From positions 1 to 33,142 of IMG/VR virus record IMGVR_UViG_3300032093_000501: 33,142 bases of DNA. One strand, 5' to 3'. The DNA comes from a virus. Made by a program: the position numbers and the translations under genes. Below, piece after piece: positions 1 through 6,831 of the stretch; the first letter of the stretch is position 1, and every line of letters begins with the position of its first letter. A model generated the notes under the pieces. That model searched no databases. It saw only the letters and a program-made list of their open reading frames with translations, and was not told the origin of the DNA.

Positions 1-354
1 CGTCAGCGGCTTGCGCTGGGGTGGGGATGTGTAGAGCAGATTGCTTCCAACAGGCAGGTCATGCCGCCAATCGTCGAACTCTCTCGCTCCGTTGGGTGTG
101 ATGTAAATGGACGCCACCGGCTCCTGCACCAGCTCTACTGGGCGCTGGGGTGGGTGCCACTTTGTGTCTGAAGTGCCATTGATGTGTGACCACGCCACCG
201 GCTCCTGCACCGGCTCTGCCAGCGCGGCGCGGAGGTTCTTCTCGGCCTTGCGCAAAAACTTTCGCGTCGGGCTGTTCAGTTCCCAATGCACATCGGTCTG
301 CGCCAATTCCAACGCCTCCAGCGCCTGCTGGGCGGCTTCGCGAAGTGCGCTCAC
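1..354 (-). CDS. Phage protein with repeated EPVA modules, partial at C-terminus
   Basis: The frame opens with GTG at 354 and stays open to the left edge, giving 118 codons. The GTG overlaps the stop of the upstream 66-aa gene by 4 nt (GTGA), so translation is probably coupled. The N-terminal third is helical and charged. It is followed by two modules, each beginning with EPVA and rich in W, P and aromatic residues, the last ending near LLYT-PPQR. The DNA repeat behind this is exact over 20 bases (111-130 and 192-211), 81 bp or 27 codons apart, so it is an in-frame duplication. EPVA...LYT-PPQR tails are common in small phage proteins of unknown function. I know no biochemical role for them. 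Confidence 0.65.
   Translation of the reverse strand, partial: MSALREAAQQALEALELAQTDVHWELNSPTRKFLRKAEKNLRAALAEPVQEPVAWSHINGTSDTKWHPPQRPVELVQEPVASIYITPNGAREFDDWRHDLPVGSNLLYTSPPQRKPLT
111..211 (-). repeat. 20-bp exact direct repeat inside the left-edge gene
   Basis: ACGCCACCGGCTCCTGCACC at 111-130 and 192-211, 81 bp apart and in frame. It encodes the duplicated QEPVA module starts. Confidence 0.6.
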
Positions 355-551
355 TTCAGCCACCCCGCAACCAACACGCCAGCCAGGATGGCCGAGCCGG
401 CCAGCACGGCCACAACGACAACACCCTGCAGCATGTCGAGCCAATGCTCGCGGCCGTAGAAGCTGGGCTCCTCCACGTCAACCTCGCACGCCTCCGGCGT
501 CGGGCATGGCACCCTGCCCTGCTGGCACGGTCCATTGCAGCCCGGCCTCAT
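351..551 (-). CDS. Small single-pass membrane protein
   Basis: A 66-aa protein. The N-terminal half is Cys/Pro-rich (three Cys within the first 16 residues, plus one near residue 22). The C-terminal 25 residues form one strongly hydrophobic Val/Ala/Leu/Gly segment ending in WLK, a likely transmembrane helix. It overlaps the upstream gene by 4 nt (ATGA at 548-551) and the downstream gene by 4 nt, so the three genes are one translationally coupled unit. The function is unrecognised. An inner-membrane phage accessory protein is the simplest reading; there is no evidence for holin activity. Confidence 0.6.
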   Translation of the reverse strand: MRPGCNGPCQQGRVPCPTPEACEVDVEEPSFYGREHWLDMLQGVVVVAVLAGSAILAGVLVAGWLK

Positions 552-736
552 GCCTCACGCTCCTGCGACAGGAACGCATTCAGGCGATCGATGCGGGCCT
601 GGTGGTACGCGATCATGCTGTCGGCGTACTCGGCCGCAGAGTGCGCCTCCAACAGCGAGCGGCGGGCCTGATCGAGCTCGTTTGTTGCGAGCATCTCGGG
701 TGACGGTGTGCGGAACCAATTGCGCCAGAAGTTCAT
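548..736 (-). CDS. Small hypothetical protein, 62 aa
   Basis: The start at 736 is chosen because GGAGACGACC sits directly before the ATG, the same ribosome-site wording used by several other genes here (5895, 6118, 7627). A longer frame to 802 would run through the operator at 767-782 and lacks a ribosome site. The protein begins MNFWRNWF and is otherwise an Ala/Glu/Arg-rich helical chain, probably a short coiled coil. Its stop overlaps the next gene by 4 nt. The function is unknown. Confidence 0.6.
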   Translation of the reverse strand: MNFWRNWFRTPSPEMLATNELDQARRSLLEAHSAAEYADSMIAYHQARIDRLNAFLSQEREA

Positions 737-766
737 GGTCGTCTCCATGAGTTGAGGATGTCCGAT

Positions 767-782
767 TATCACAATGCCTATA
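767..782 (+). promoter_or_regulatory. Operator-like site (consensus TATCACAATGCTGATA)
   Basis: TATCACAATGCCTATA, 14 of 16 consensus positions, in the 62-bp gap between two leftward genes. Confidence 0.6.
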
Positions 783-798
783 CGCGGGCGCCAGTCAA

Positions 799-1152
799 TC
801 ACCCCAGAGTCTTGTCAACATAGGCGGCGATCATCTGCGCGGCCTCGCGCACCAGCCGGTCGTCGTCCGGGCTGGCCGCCAGGCTGTCGCGCAGCCACGG
901 CCGCCATCGGCGGGTCAGAGCCCGCCAGTGCGGCTCATGCACGACGTGCAGCCAGTCCACCGCAGCCTGCACCGCCCGAACCTCCAGCGGGCTGTAGCCG
1001 GTGACCTCGAGCTCCTCGGCCGAGTCGGCCACGCCGCGGAACATCGGCGACACGCTCGGGTAGCCCAGGTCACGCCGGGCCTGGCCCCAATCGCCGCCGG
1101 CCCAGACCTGCAGCAGCTCGTTGACCCAATCAGGCACGCTTTTTGCTGTCAT
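799..1152 (-). CDS. Possible Q-like late antiterminator
   Basis: A 117-aa protein. ATG at 1152 follows GGGG by four bases and lies inside the last codons of RusA (23-nt overlap). Residues 15-40 carry a Trp/Gly-rich stretch followed by GYPSVSPMFR, and residues 55-90 contain an Ala/Val-rich helix and a Trp/Arg-rich segment (LTRRWRPW). Small phage Q-type regulators often have a WG...GYPS.SP segment and a helix-turn-helix-like second half, and Q genes often lie just after RusA and before the late region, as here. The call rests mainly on position and a remembered motif. It could be an unrelated DNA-binding protein. Confidence 0.4.
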   Translation of the reverse strand: MTAKSVPDWVNELLQVWAGGDWGQARRDLGYPSVSPMFRGVADSAEELEVTGYSPLEVRAVQAAVDWLHVVHEPHWRALTRRWRPWLRDSLAASPDDDRLVREAAQMIAAYVDKTLG

Positions 1153-1795
1153 TTTCCCCAGACTGTACGCCTGTACAGTTGCCCAGCGTTTCGACCGTCA
1201 GCAGCACTTTTCCGCCCGGCTCGGGCGGCACCCACTCGAACGTCTCCTGGCGCAGCACCTTGCACGAGTCGTCGACCCACAGGCCGGCCAGGGTGAGCGC
1301 ATCGGCTGCCTCCTTGCGCACGTTGTCGAGGTCTCTGGCCCGGTGGTCTGGTGGGGCGATGACCCAAGACGCCTTCAGCGGGCCCGCCAGAGGCCTCAGG
1401 CTCGTTTTTCTGGCCTGACCCTTACCCAGCCCCATCCCGGCCAGCAATCGCAGCACAGCGGCCCGATACGCCACGGTCTCGGCGGTCTTGTAGTGCCCAC
1501 CAGTCCGGGTGTGCTTCGTCGCGTGGTTCCCGGTCGGCGGCCAGGGCAGTTCAAGGGTGATCGTGTGCTTTTTGTGAGTGGACACTAACTCAGAACTTAG
1601 GCTGTCGTTCTGGCTGTCTTTTGGTGCCTTGGCCGGGCCCGATGAGGGCATCGTTTTGGGTGCCGCCAACCCCTTGCCGCCAGCATCCGCCACCTTATAA
1701 GGTGGTGGCGGATAGGCGGATGAACGGCCCCCGGATTTCATCCGCCAGTCATCCGCCAACCCATTGGCGGATGCTAAGTCGTTGTCGGCATTCAT
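1130..1795 (-). CDS. rusA: RusA-family Holliday junction resolvase
   Basis: The C-terminal ~130 residues match RusA: LPWPPTGN near the start of the domain, then RDLDNVRKEAADAL and LWVDD, which supply the Asp triad and Lys used by RusA to cut four-way junctions. The enzyme would resolve recombination or replication intermediates before packaging. The start is uncertain. ATG at 1795 has AGAAAGG at suitable distance and is used here. GTG at 1933 overlaps the primase gene by 8 nt. GTG at 1585 would give ~151 aa, close to the usual family length, and would leave the repeat-filled stretch upstream non-coding. The region before the domain is low-complexity and unlike RusA, which favours a later start. 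Confidence 0.75.
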   Translation of the reverse strand: MNADNDLASANGLADDWRMKSGGRSSAYPPPPYKVADAGGKGLAAPKTMPSSGPAKAPKDSQNDSLSSELVSTHKKHTITLELPWPPTGNHATKHTRTGGHYKTAETVAYRAAVLRLLAGMGLGKGQARKTSLRPLAGPLKASWVIAPPDHRARDLDNVRKEAADALTLAGLWVDDSCKVLRQETFEWVPPEPGGKVLLTVETLGNCTGVQSGENDSKKRA

Positions 1796-1911
1796 GTTTT
1801 TGCCTTTCTCTGACTTCCATCCGCCAGCAACCGCCAATTCATCCGCCACCTCAAACCCCCTGGCGGATGAACGTGTTTTTTGGGGGTCATCCGCCAGCTT
1901 TTTGGCGGATG
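1684..1911. repeat. Iteron-like cluster, candidate replication origin
   Basis: Eleven copies of CATCCGCCA or its complement TGGCGGATG lie in 228 bp: forward at 1684, 1739, 1750, 1818, 1840 and 1888; reverse at 1706, 1715, 1765, 1861 and 1903. Nine are perfect and two (1706, 1715) have one mismatch. Several pair into hairpins (1750-1773, 1840-1870, 1888-1911). A 16-bp perfect palindrome centred on TTATAA lies at 1690-1705. The cluster adjoins the primase-helicase gene, the usual place for a phage or plasmid origin. Origin function is inferred. Confidence 0.6.
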
Positions 1912-1925
1912 AATTTGCACAAAAA

Positions 1926-4022
1926 TTAAGCACCCTCGCCCCCCTTGTTGAGCAGCATGGCGCCGGTCATGGACAGGTGGTCTAGGGCTGTTTCTGAGAG
2001 CTCCCAGCCGGCCTGCTTACTGGATGCCTGTACAGCCAGTCCTTGGTCTTTCATGGCCTTCATGATCCGGCTCAGGGATCGCTCGGAGCACCCCAATGTG
2101 CTGGCCATGGGGGGCACGCCCGGCCACCGCGGATGCATGGCCTTGGCCACGTCCAGGGCCGTGATGTCGCCGCCGTTGGTGCGCGAGCCCACCTTGAACT
2201 CCAGCGGGTTACCGTCAATCTCCAGGTACGCCCCGGTAATCTCGACACCGCAATCGTCTTCGACGCCCAGGCCGAGCTGGGCGATCTTGAATCGTCTGGA
2301 CGCTGGCATCTCTGCGTCCTTCATCTTGGTCACGGCGAGCTCCAGCATCCCGCCAGAGCCCTTGACCCAAAGCTCCTGGTCCATGGCCGCCCGGAACGCG
2401 CTCGAGCCCCGGGCCCGTTCCATCTCGTGTCCGGAGTGGTGGACGGTCTGGACGTGGCACTTGAACTCGCGCCGGATCTCGTCCATGGCTTCGATGAAGC
2501 GGTTCGCATCGGCCTGCTTGTTCTCATCGCCGTCGCCGAAGTTGCGGGCCAGCGTGTCGATCTGGATGAGAACGGGCATGTGCCCGGTGCGCCGGGCCAG
2601 CTCAGCCACCTCGGCCTTGACGGACTGGGCGGCGTTGGCGTCCAAGAACTGCACGGCACGGTTGGACTTGAACAGCGGCGTGTCCTTGGTGATCTTCACC
2701 CCCGTGGCCTTAGACCACGCTGCGAACCGCCGCGCCAGGCCTTGGTGACCTTCGCCCGCGATGTAAAAGACAGCGCCCTGCTTGACTTGGCAGCCAAACC
2801 AAGGTGCGCCGGTGGCCACACTGCAGGCCAGACTGACGGCCACGAACGACTTGCCGCCGCCTGAAGGACCGAACAGCATACCCAGCGCATCCTGCTCGAG
2901 GTAGCCCTCCACCAGCCAGTCGATCGGCCTGATGCCGTCCAGCAGTTCGTGGACGGGTGTGAAGAGGGGGTTGTGGGGAACGATCTCGCCGGTCTCTTCA
3001 TCCACCGTAGTCGGAGCCCCCTGCAGGTGAACGACGTTGCTGTCACGGGCGCGCTTGCTGGAGGCGTTGACCCACCCGCATGCCTGCGCCATGCCGAACA
3101 CCGTGCGGTAGGTGATCTGGCGCTTGGGGTCTGAGCCGCCGGCCAGTGCCTGTGGCTTGAACCCGTGCCACTTCTCCACCGTCTCGCCGGCCTTGTACTT
3201 GCTGCTGCGCTGGCTCCAGCGGTCCCACAGGTCAAAGCCTGCGTCACCGATGGTCTTCAGTGCCAGGCCGACGCGGATCCAGTTGTCTCGGTCGTCGCTG
3301 TCGACGTATGCCAGGGCGGACTCCAAGTCCTGCCGGGTGATCTGGTCCACCTCAAAGGCCTTCATGGCTCGGCCGACATCGGCCTGCGATGGGCGGCCGC
3401 CAATGCGCTCGAGCCACTCTGGCACCCGAGCGATGTCCTGGCCATCCAGCGGGTTGGAGCTGGACTCCCAGCCGTAGGACTTGCCAAGCGGGTGGACGCT
3501 GGGCTCGACCACGATGTAGCCGCCGGCCTGCTTGATGTCCACGCCGGGCCCCAGCTTGCCGCTGAACTTGGTGCCGAAGGGAACCTGGAAGCACAGGTGC
3601 CGGCCGCCGCCGCCGGTGAGCTGGTCCCAGGTGTCGGGGAACTTGCCGTACCGGGCCTCGATCTCATCGACTGTGGAATCGCCGCCGTTGCGGGGGTCGA
3701 TGTCCACCACCACCATCCCATCGGGGACAGCCACGCCGATGTTCATGCCCGGGTAGCGGCTGATGATCGTGTCGAGCAGCTCAACGTCATCCGTCGCTGA
3801 GTTGACCCCGCTGCGCATCTCCGGTGTGGTCAGGGGATGCTTGCCGCGGTTCCTGTCGCACTCGGGGCTGCCGCACAGGCACTTCCACTGCGCACCTTGC
3901 TGGACCACCCCCCACAGGGGCAGCACCCTGAGCCCTAAGCCCACGTACTGGCGCACGTACCACTTGAGCTCATCGACCCTCTTTTGGATGGGACTCAACC
4001 CCGGCGTTGTTTCAAGCTCCAT
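1926..4022 (-). CDS. Primase-polymerase / RepA-like helicase fusion
   Basis: A 698-aa replication protein. Residues 30-205 form an archaeo-eukaryotic primase (bifunctional prim-pol) domain with D107-x-D109 (VVVDIDP) and a GGRH histidine at 142; a CxCx4C...H cluster at residues 48-62 looks zinc-binding. Residues 235-290 resemble the PriCT-2 linker (DRDNWIRVGLAL...DLWDRWS). Residues 375-560 are a RecA/RepA-type AAA ATPase with Walker A GPSGGGKS (385-392), Walker B VLIQID (484-489) and a following HHSGH segment. The C-terminus looks like a winged helix. Such fusions prime and unwind at phage and plasmid origins. The iteron cluster just downstream (1684-1911) is a plausible target. ATG at 4022 has only a weak ribosome site. 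Confidence 0.9.
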   Translation of the reverse strand: MELETTPGLSPIQKRVDELKWYVRQYVGLGLRVLPLWGVVQQGAQWKCLCGSPECDRNRGKHPLTTPEMRSGVNSATDDVELLDTIISRYPGMNIGVAVPDGMVVVDIDPRNGGDSTVDEIEARYGKFPDTWDQLTGGGGRHLCFQVPFGTKFSGKLGPGVDIKQAGGYIVVEPSVHPLGKSYGWESSSNPLDGQDIARVPEWLERIGGRPSQADVGRAMKAFEVDQITRQDLESALAYVDSDDRDNWIRVGLALKTIGDAGFDLWDRWSQRSSKYKAGETVEKWHGFKPQALAGGSDPKRQITYRTVFGMAQACGWVNASSKRARDSNVVHLQGAPTTVDEETGEIVPHNPLFTPVHELLDGIRPIDWLVEGYLEQDALGMLFGPSGGGKSFVAVSLACSVATGAPWFGCQVKQGAVFYIAGEGHQGLARRFAAWSKATGVKITKDTPLFKSNRAVQFLDANAAQSVKAEVAELARRTGHMPVLIQIDTLARNFGDGDENKQADANRFIEAMDEIRREFKCHVQTVHHSGHEMERARGSSAFRAAMDQELWVKGSGGMLELAVTKMKDAEMPASRRFKIAQLGLGVEDDCGVEITGAYLEIDGNPLEFKVGSRTNGGDITALDVAKAMHPRWPGVPPMASTLGCSERSLSRIMKAMKDQGLAVQASSKQAGWELSETALDHLSMTGAMLLNKGGEGA

Positions 4023-4056
4023 GCGTCACTTTCTGCACGCCACTTTTCGACAGAGG

Positions 4057-4120
4057 TTGACCCGGCGGACTCCGTGAAGTGACGAAAACCGGATAGCGTG
4101 GCCGCGCCCCGCCGGGTCAA
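4057..4120. repeat. 12-bp perfect inverted repeat upstream of the primase-helicase
   Basis: TTGACCCGGCGG at 4057-4068 and its exact complement at 4109-4120, 40 bp apart, in the leader of the primase-helicase gene. It could be a protein-binding pair or an mRNA structure; I cannot tell which. Confidence 0.5.
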
Positions 4121-4121
4121 A

Positions 4122-4137
4122 TATTTGCATTGTGATT
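4122..4137 (-). promoter_or_regulatory. Operator-like site upstream of the primase-helicase
   Basis: The minus strand reads AATCACAATGCAAATA (13 of 16). It lies in the intergenic gap before the primase-helicase gene and is oriented with its transcription. Confidence 0.6.
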
Positions 4138-4138
4138 T

Positions 4139-4657
4139 TTAGAGTCGGGGCTGATCAGCGCCGTGCTCAAAGCGGGCCGATCTCGCTGCTGCGACGGCCC
4201 TTGCGTAGGGTGACTCCAGGTCGCCTGCGTAGGCGCCTCCCCAGCCGGATGCGTAGAACATCCGGTACTCGCCAGAGTGAGAGCCACCCGGCAGGTACTT
4301 GGACATGAACACCGCGTCAAAGTCCGCGTTCCCGTTACTGTCGAAGAGCGTGTATGGCTTGAATGCTGGCGTCCCCACCAGCAGAAGTACGCTGTGGCCA
4401 GAATCCCGGGCTAACTGCTGCGCTTTTGCGTCGTCCCCCGTGCGAGGCTTCACCTCAACAAAGACGCCGGATGCCGGGTCGCAGAACCTCGGCAGCCAGA
4501 AGTCTGGCAGGTAGCGCTCGCCTGTGCTGAGCGTGTATCCCTCCGGCTCGTACTCCCACTCAATGCCGATGGTGTCGAAAAAGATCGCCCACCTCGCCTC
4601 AAGCCGGCTTCTGAACAAGTAGCCGCGGTACTGCGTGTCGATAGCCTTGACGGCCAT
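4139..4657 (-). CDS. PD-(D/E)XK nuclease-like protein
   Basis: A 172-aa protein starting at ATG 4657, with AGGAGG seven bases upstream. The N-terminal 75 residues carry the nuclease layout: E20 in FRSRLEARWA, D52 in YLPDFWLP, and E68-x-K70 in FVEVKP. This arrangement is typical of small stand-alone phage nucleases of the PD-(D/E)XK fold. The C-terminal 90 residues are Gly/Ala/Tyr-rich and unrecognised. It is the first gene after the leftward promoter at 4751-4778 and lies upstream of the primase-helicase, so a role in phage DNA metabolism is likely. The substrate cannot be told from sequence. Confidence 0.7.
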   Translation of the reverse strand: MAVKAIDTQYRGYLFRSRLEARWAIFFDTIGIEWEYEPEGYTLSTGERYLPDFWLPRFCDPASGVFVEVKPRTGDDAKAQQLARDSGHSVLLLVGTPAFKPYTLFDSNGNADFDAVFMSKYLPGGSHSGEYRMFYASGWGGAYAGDLESPYARAVAAARSARFEHGADQPRL

Positions 4658-4750
4658 GTCAATCCTCCTGTTGAACCTCCCGGTAGAACCACTGGCCAGG
4701 CGGGGGAGGTGTCCGCTTTTCGCCCCGTCGGGCTAGGCCATGGCCGTTTC

Positions 4751-4778
4751 ATTCTATGGCATTGTGATACTTGCGCAA
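4751..4778 (-). promoter_or_regulatory. Sigma70-type leftward early promoter
   Basis: On the minus strand TTGCGC (4773-4778), a 16-bp spacer and TAGAAT (4751-4756). An operator-like site fills most of the spacer. It should drive the nuclease, primase-helicase, RusA and Q-like genes. Confidence 0.6.
4754..4769 (-). promoter_or_regulatory. Operator-like site in the leftward promoter spacer
   Basis: The minus strand reads TATCACAATGCCATAG. The first eleven bases match the consensus perfectly. It overlaps the -10 and spacer of the leftward promoter at 4751-4778, so binding should block RNA polymerase. Confidence 0.7.
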
Positions 4779-4794
4779 ACTCAAATTGCGCCGG

Positions 4795-4810
4795 TATCAG
4801 GTGCGTGATA
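4795..4810. promoter_or_regulatory. Operator-like dyad TATCA-N6-TGATA at the end of the Cro-like gene
   Basis: The minus strand reads TATCACGCACCTGATA: perfect outer arms with a different centre. It lies 17 bp upstream of the leftward promoter -35 and overlaps the Cro-like stop codon. Confidence 0.5.
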
Positions 4811-5021
4811 CTTTGTGACTAGAATTCCGCACGGGTTTACGGCCAAGAATGGCCTTGTCTGCCTTCAGCCGTCCGCCCGTGAGGTGTTCTATGCGTAGCT
4901 GCTGCAGACGCGGTACAGAGCCGCGTGCGCGCCACATGCTGATCGTGGGTTGCGTGACCCCAATCGCAGCCGCAGCCGCGACCTGGGTGCCCCAGAAGGT
5001 GATGACTTGATCGACGTGCAT
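4797..5021 (-). CDS. Cro/YdaS-like helix-turn-helix regulator
   Basis: A 74-aa protein from ATG 5021 (MHVDQVITFWG). Residues 10-60 follow the Cro/YdaS pattern: an Ala-rich first helix, then GVTQPTISMW as turn and recognition helix, then a VPRLQQLRIEHLTGG tail. It is divergent from the XRE repressor at 5126 and is the natural Cro partner in the lysis-lysogeny switch. A longer frame to 5096 would run through the operator region and lacks support. The chosen ATG has no clear ribosome site, and a 15-bp dyad (5033-5047) ends 12 nt upstream, so autoregulation is plausible. A YdaS-type antitoxin reading is possible but no toxin is adjacent. Confidence 0.75.
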   Translation of the reverse strand: MHVDQVITFWGTQVAAAAAIGVTQPTISMWRARGSVPRLQQLRIEHLTGGRLKADKAILGRKPVRNSSHKVSRT

Positions 5022-5032
5022 GCGTGAATTTG

Positions 5033-5047
5033 TTGTGAATATCACAA
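5033..5047. promoter_or_regulatory. Perfect 15-bp dyad in the divergent immunity region
   Basis: TTGTGAATATCACAA is a perfect inverted repeat built from two TCACAA half-sites. It lies 12 nt upstream of the Cro-like ATG, over the most likely -10 of that gene's promoter (TTGCAG as a possible -35 on the minus strand). It uses the same half-site as the other operators in a different spacing. Confidence 0.5.
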
Positions 5048-5125
5048 AGAGGTCGGCAGTGTACTGCAACCCCATCAGCCTTGTGAAGTCGGGCAAGTTG
5101 TTGTTTCTACATATGAAGAACGGAA

Positions 5126-5512
5126 GTGATCAGCAGCATGAAAAAACCCGTCGAATCTGATAGGTCTTTTGCGAAGTGGGCGAAGGCTGCGACGATAGGC
5201 GAACGGATCCGCTGGCTCATCGAAGCCAGGGGCTACAAACAGACCGAACTCGCCGCCAAAATGGACCTGACTCAAGCCACCATCAGCAACTGGATCACGG
5301 GCGCCTCTCGTAAGCCCAACGCACCCAGCCTCCTTAAGCTCGCCGCCGCACTGCAGTGCAACCCGCAATGGGTCATCGACGGAACGGGTGATCCCTGGCA
5401 GATGAACCAGATGACCCAGGAGTCCGAGCAGGAACTGCTCGAGGCCTTTCGCGCGATGGAACCCCAGGCCCAGGCCGCCTTGATTGCTGCAGCCAACGCG
5501 ATGCGCAAGTGA
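5126..5512 (+). CDS. XRE-family phage repressor (CI-like, single domain)
   Basis: A 128-aa protein. Residues 22-85 are a classical HTH_3 domain (GERIRWLIEARGYKQTELAA, then LTQATISNWITG), with a short helical C-terminal tail. There is no S24/LexA-like peptidase domain, so RecA-driven self-cleavage is not expected and induction must work otherwise. GTG at 5126 opens the frame; ATG at 5138 is an alternative with GGAAG about 12 nt upstream. It heads the rightward operon, opposite the Cro-like gene. It is the best candidate to bind the scattered TATCACAATGCTGATA elements. That pairing is inference. Confidence 0.8.
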   Translation: MISSMKKPVESDRSFAKWAKAATIGERIRWLIEARGYKQTELAAKMDLTQATISNWITGASRKPNAPSLLKLAAALQCNPQWVIDGTGDPWQMNQMTQESEQELLEAFRAMEPQAQAALIAAANAMRK

Positions 5513-5522
5513 CCTTGCGAAA

Positions 5523-5538
5523 GATCACATTGTTGATA
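5523..5538 (+). promoter_or_regulatory. Operator-like site after the repressor gene
   Basis: GATCACATTGTTGATA (13 of 16), ten bases after the repressor stop and upstream of the small early genes. Confidence 0.55.
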
Positions 5539-5566
5539 AACATGTGTGGTCTTGTCTGTTCCTGAA

Positions 5567-5582
5567 TATCACAAGCGTGATA
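5567..5582. promoter_or_regulatory. Near-perfect operator dyad TATCAC-AAGC-GTGATA
   Basis: Six-base arms around four bases, the most symmetric copy. It lies in an AT-rich pocket before the early gene at 5619, where a rightward promoter is expected, though I cannot place convincing -35/-10 boxes. Confidence 0.6.
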
Positions 5583-5618
5583 CAGTCGGCTCCATCGACA
5601 CACCCACTGGAGCTCGAC

Positions 5619-5867
5619 ATGACCCTCCCCCTCGCCACCCGCCCCACGTTCATCGGCTTCGCCCAGCGCGACTGCGGCCTGACCGCAGCGCAAGCCGCTT
5701 GGGAGTTCGACAACGTGCTGACCGCCAACGGCCACGCCGTGCTGCGCGACTTCTACCTGCACACCTCCCGCGTCGGTGCCCCGTTCGCCATGAACCGCGC
5801 TGAGCGCCGCAGCCTGTTCATGAGCTTTGAGAACGCTCAGGGCCACGCCTACTTCGCTGCCGCCTAA
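5619..5867 (+). CDS. Small early hypothetical protein, 82 aa
   Basis: ATG at 5619 follows GGAG by five bases. The protein carries an amphipathic helix in its first half (DCGLTAAQAAWEFD) and an aromatic, Arg-rich second half. No family is recognised. It is the first gene after two operator-like sites (5523-5538, 5567-5582), so it is probably shut off in the lysogen and made early. Its stop is followed immediately by another operator copy (5869-5884). Confidence 0.6.
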   Translation: MTLPLATRPTFIGFAQRDCGLTAAQAAWEFDNVLTANGHAVLRDFYLHTSRVGAPFAMNRAERRSLFMSFENAQGHAYFAAA

Positions 5868-5868
5868 G

Positions 5869-5884
5869 TATCACATTGCTGATC
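5869..5884 (+). promoter_or_regulatory. Operator-like site between small early genes
   Basis: TATCACATTGCTGATC (14 of 16), filling most of the 27-bp gap between two early genes; no promoter is seen there. Confidence 0.6.
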
Positions 5885-5894
5885 GGAGACCACC

Positions 5895-6095
5895 ATGACT
5901 ACCGAGCAATCGAAGCTCCTCCAACGAATCGCCGCGCTGCCTGGCACGACGCTGGAGCCGTACCGAAACGGCGGCGGCGTCCACATCGTCGAAAGGCTGA
6001 AAGACGGCGTGCGCTTCTCCGGCGTCTGGCTGAACAAGCCCAACACGGTTGACCACCTGCAGGATTACCTGCAGCGCCGCTCGACTTCACAATGA
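5895..6095 (+). CDS. Small early hypothetical protein, 66 aa
   Basis: ATG at 5895 is preceded by GGAGACCACC, the recurrent ribosome-site wording of this phage. The chain reads as a short alpha/beta protein (LLQRIAALPGTTLEPYRNGG...VHIVERLKDGVRFSGVW). No family is recognised. It lies in the run of small early genes between the repressor and the recombination module. Its stop codon falls within an operator-like site (6085-6100). Confidence 0.6.
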   Translation: MTTEQSKLLQRIAALPGTTLEPYRNGGGVHIVERLKDGVRFSGVWLNKPNTVDHLQDYLQRRSTSQ

Positions 6096-6100
6096 TCATA
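6085..6100 (+). promoter_or_regulatory. Operator-like site over a stop codon
   Basis: CTTCACAATGATCATA (12 of 16). The stop of the 66-aa gene lies inside it. Confidence 0.45.
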
Positions 6101-6117
6101 TTTTCTAGGAGACCGAC

Positions 6118-6429
6118 ATGCACAACTACCCCGACTCCGTCCTGGCCGACGCCCGTGACGAATTCCTCGCCGATACCTGGGCGACTTCCGACTGGCTGAA
6201 CCAGAACCTGCAGCAGGCCGAAGGCCAGACCACCTTCATCGACGGCAACTGGGAAGACTTCAGCGGCGCCACGGTGGACCAGCTCTGGACGCTGATCCTC
6301 ACGGGCAGCAACCGCCAGTGCCTGCTGGCCCGCCACGAGCTGCGCGAGCGCATGGCCGACACGTCCGAGCGCGAGATCGCGGTCCGGGTTCCCAGCATGA
6401 TCGCCCGCCGCTTCAAGGAGGCCGCATGA
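6118..6429 (+). CDS. Small early hypothetical protein, 103 aa
   Basis: ATG at 6118 follows GGAGACCGAC. The protein is acidic in its first half and contains several Trp residues; the second half is Arg-rich and helical. There is no recognised domain. It overlaps the next gene by 4 nt (ATGA), so the two are probably co-translated. Its position among early genes suggests a host-takeover or DNA-metabolism role, but nothing in the sequence fixes it. Confidence 0.6.
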   Translation: MHNYPDSVLADARDEFLADTWATSDWLNQNLQQAEGQTTFIDGNWEDFSGATVDQLWTLILTGSNRQCLLARHELRERMADTSEREIAVRVPSMIARRFKEAA

Positions 6430-6590
6430 GCCGCTCCAACCCCATGCACCACGGGCGCGAGCCCGTCCAGCGCAAGCCCTGGCCCTTCCCCGTGCGCCTG
6501 CTGGACTACCCAACCATTCCGCCCGCGCCCAAGCGCGTGCCGACCCCGCAACCCAAGCCGCCGGTGGACGCCGAGCCGGCCCCCTTCTGA
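6426..6590 (+). CDS. Proline-rich small protein, 54 aa
   Basis: It starts at ATG 6426, overlapping the preceding stop by 4 nt. It is strongly enriched in Pro, Arg and Lys (about one residue in four is Pro), with a PAPKRVPTPQPKPP tract, so it is almost certainly disordered. There is no recognised family. The tight overlap and the gene following 10 bp later support a real gene, though a short low-complexity frame in GC-rich DNA is always less certain. Confidence 0.5.
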   Translation: MSRSNPMHHGREPVQRKPWPFPVRLLDYPTIPPAPKRVPTPQPKPPVDAEPAPF

Positions 6591-6600
6591 GGACATCACC

Positions 6601-6816
6601 ATGACCCGCCTTTTCGTCAAGACCGCCAGCCTCACCCCCGGCTCGATCCCTCAGTACGGCCAGCTCCACTACATGCAGTTGGACGCCGAGTTCAGCGAGA
6701 GCCAGGCCCGCGAGGCCATCATCAGCCTGCTCAACACGATGCCCGAGCAGCGCGCCTTTGAGTGGATGCGCTCGGAGTTCCCGGAGTGGTTCTCCGCTCA
6801 ACTTGTCACCGAATAA
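6601..6816 (+). CDS. Small early hypothetical protein, 71 aa
   Basis: ATG at 6601 has GAGGA eight bases upstream. A beta-like start (LFVKTASLTPGS) is followed by an acidic helical half with FEWMRSEFPEWF near the C-terminus. No family is recognised. It is the last gene before the strong internal promoter at 6829-6856, and its stop codon touches the first operator of that promoter. Confidence 0.6.
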   Translation: MTRLFVKTASLTPGSIPQYGQLHYMQLDAEFSESQAREAIISLLNTMPEQRAFEWMRSEFPEWFSAQLVTE

Positions 6817-6831
6817 ATCACAATGCTGTTG
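6816..6831 (+). promoter_or_regulatory. Operator-like site over the -35 of the 6829-6856 promoter
   Basis: AATCACAATGCTGTTG (13 of 16). It shares its last three bases with the TTGACT -35 box, and its partner copy begins 23 bp downstream. Confidence 0.65.

Noticed and set aside
4795-5021. A type II toxin-antitoxin pair based on the YdaS-like protein
   Set aside because: No toxin partner is adjacent; the divergent XRE gene and operators fit a Cro/repressor switch better.
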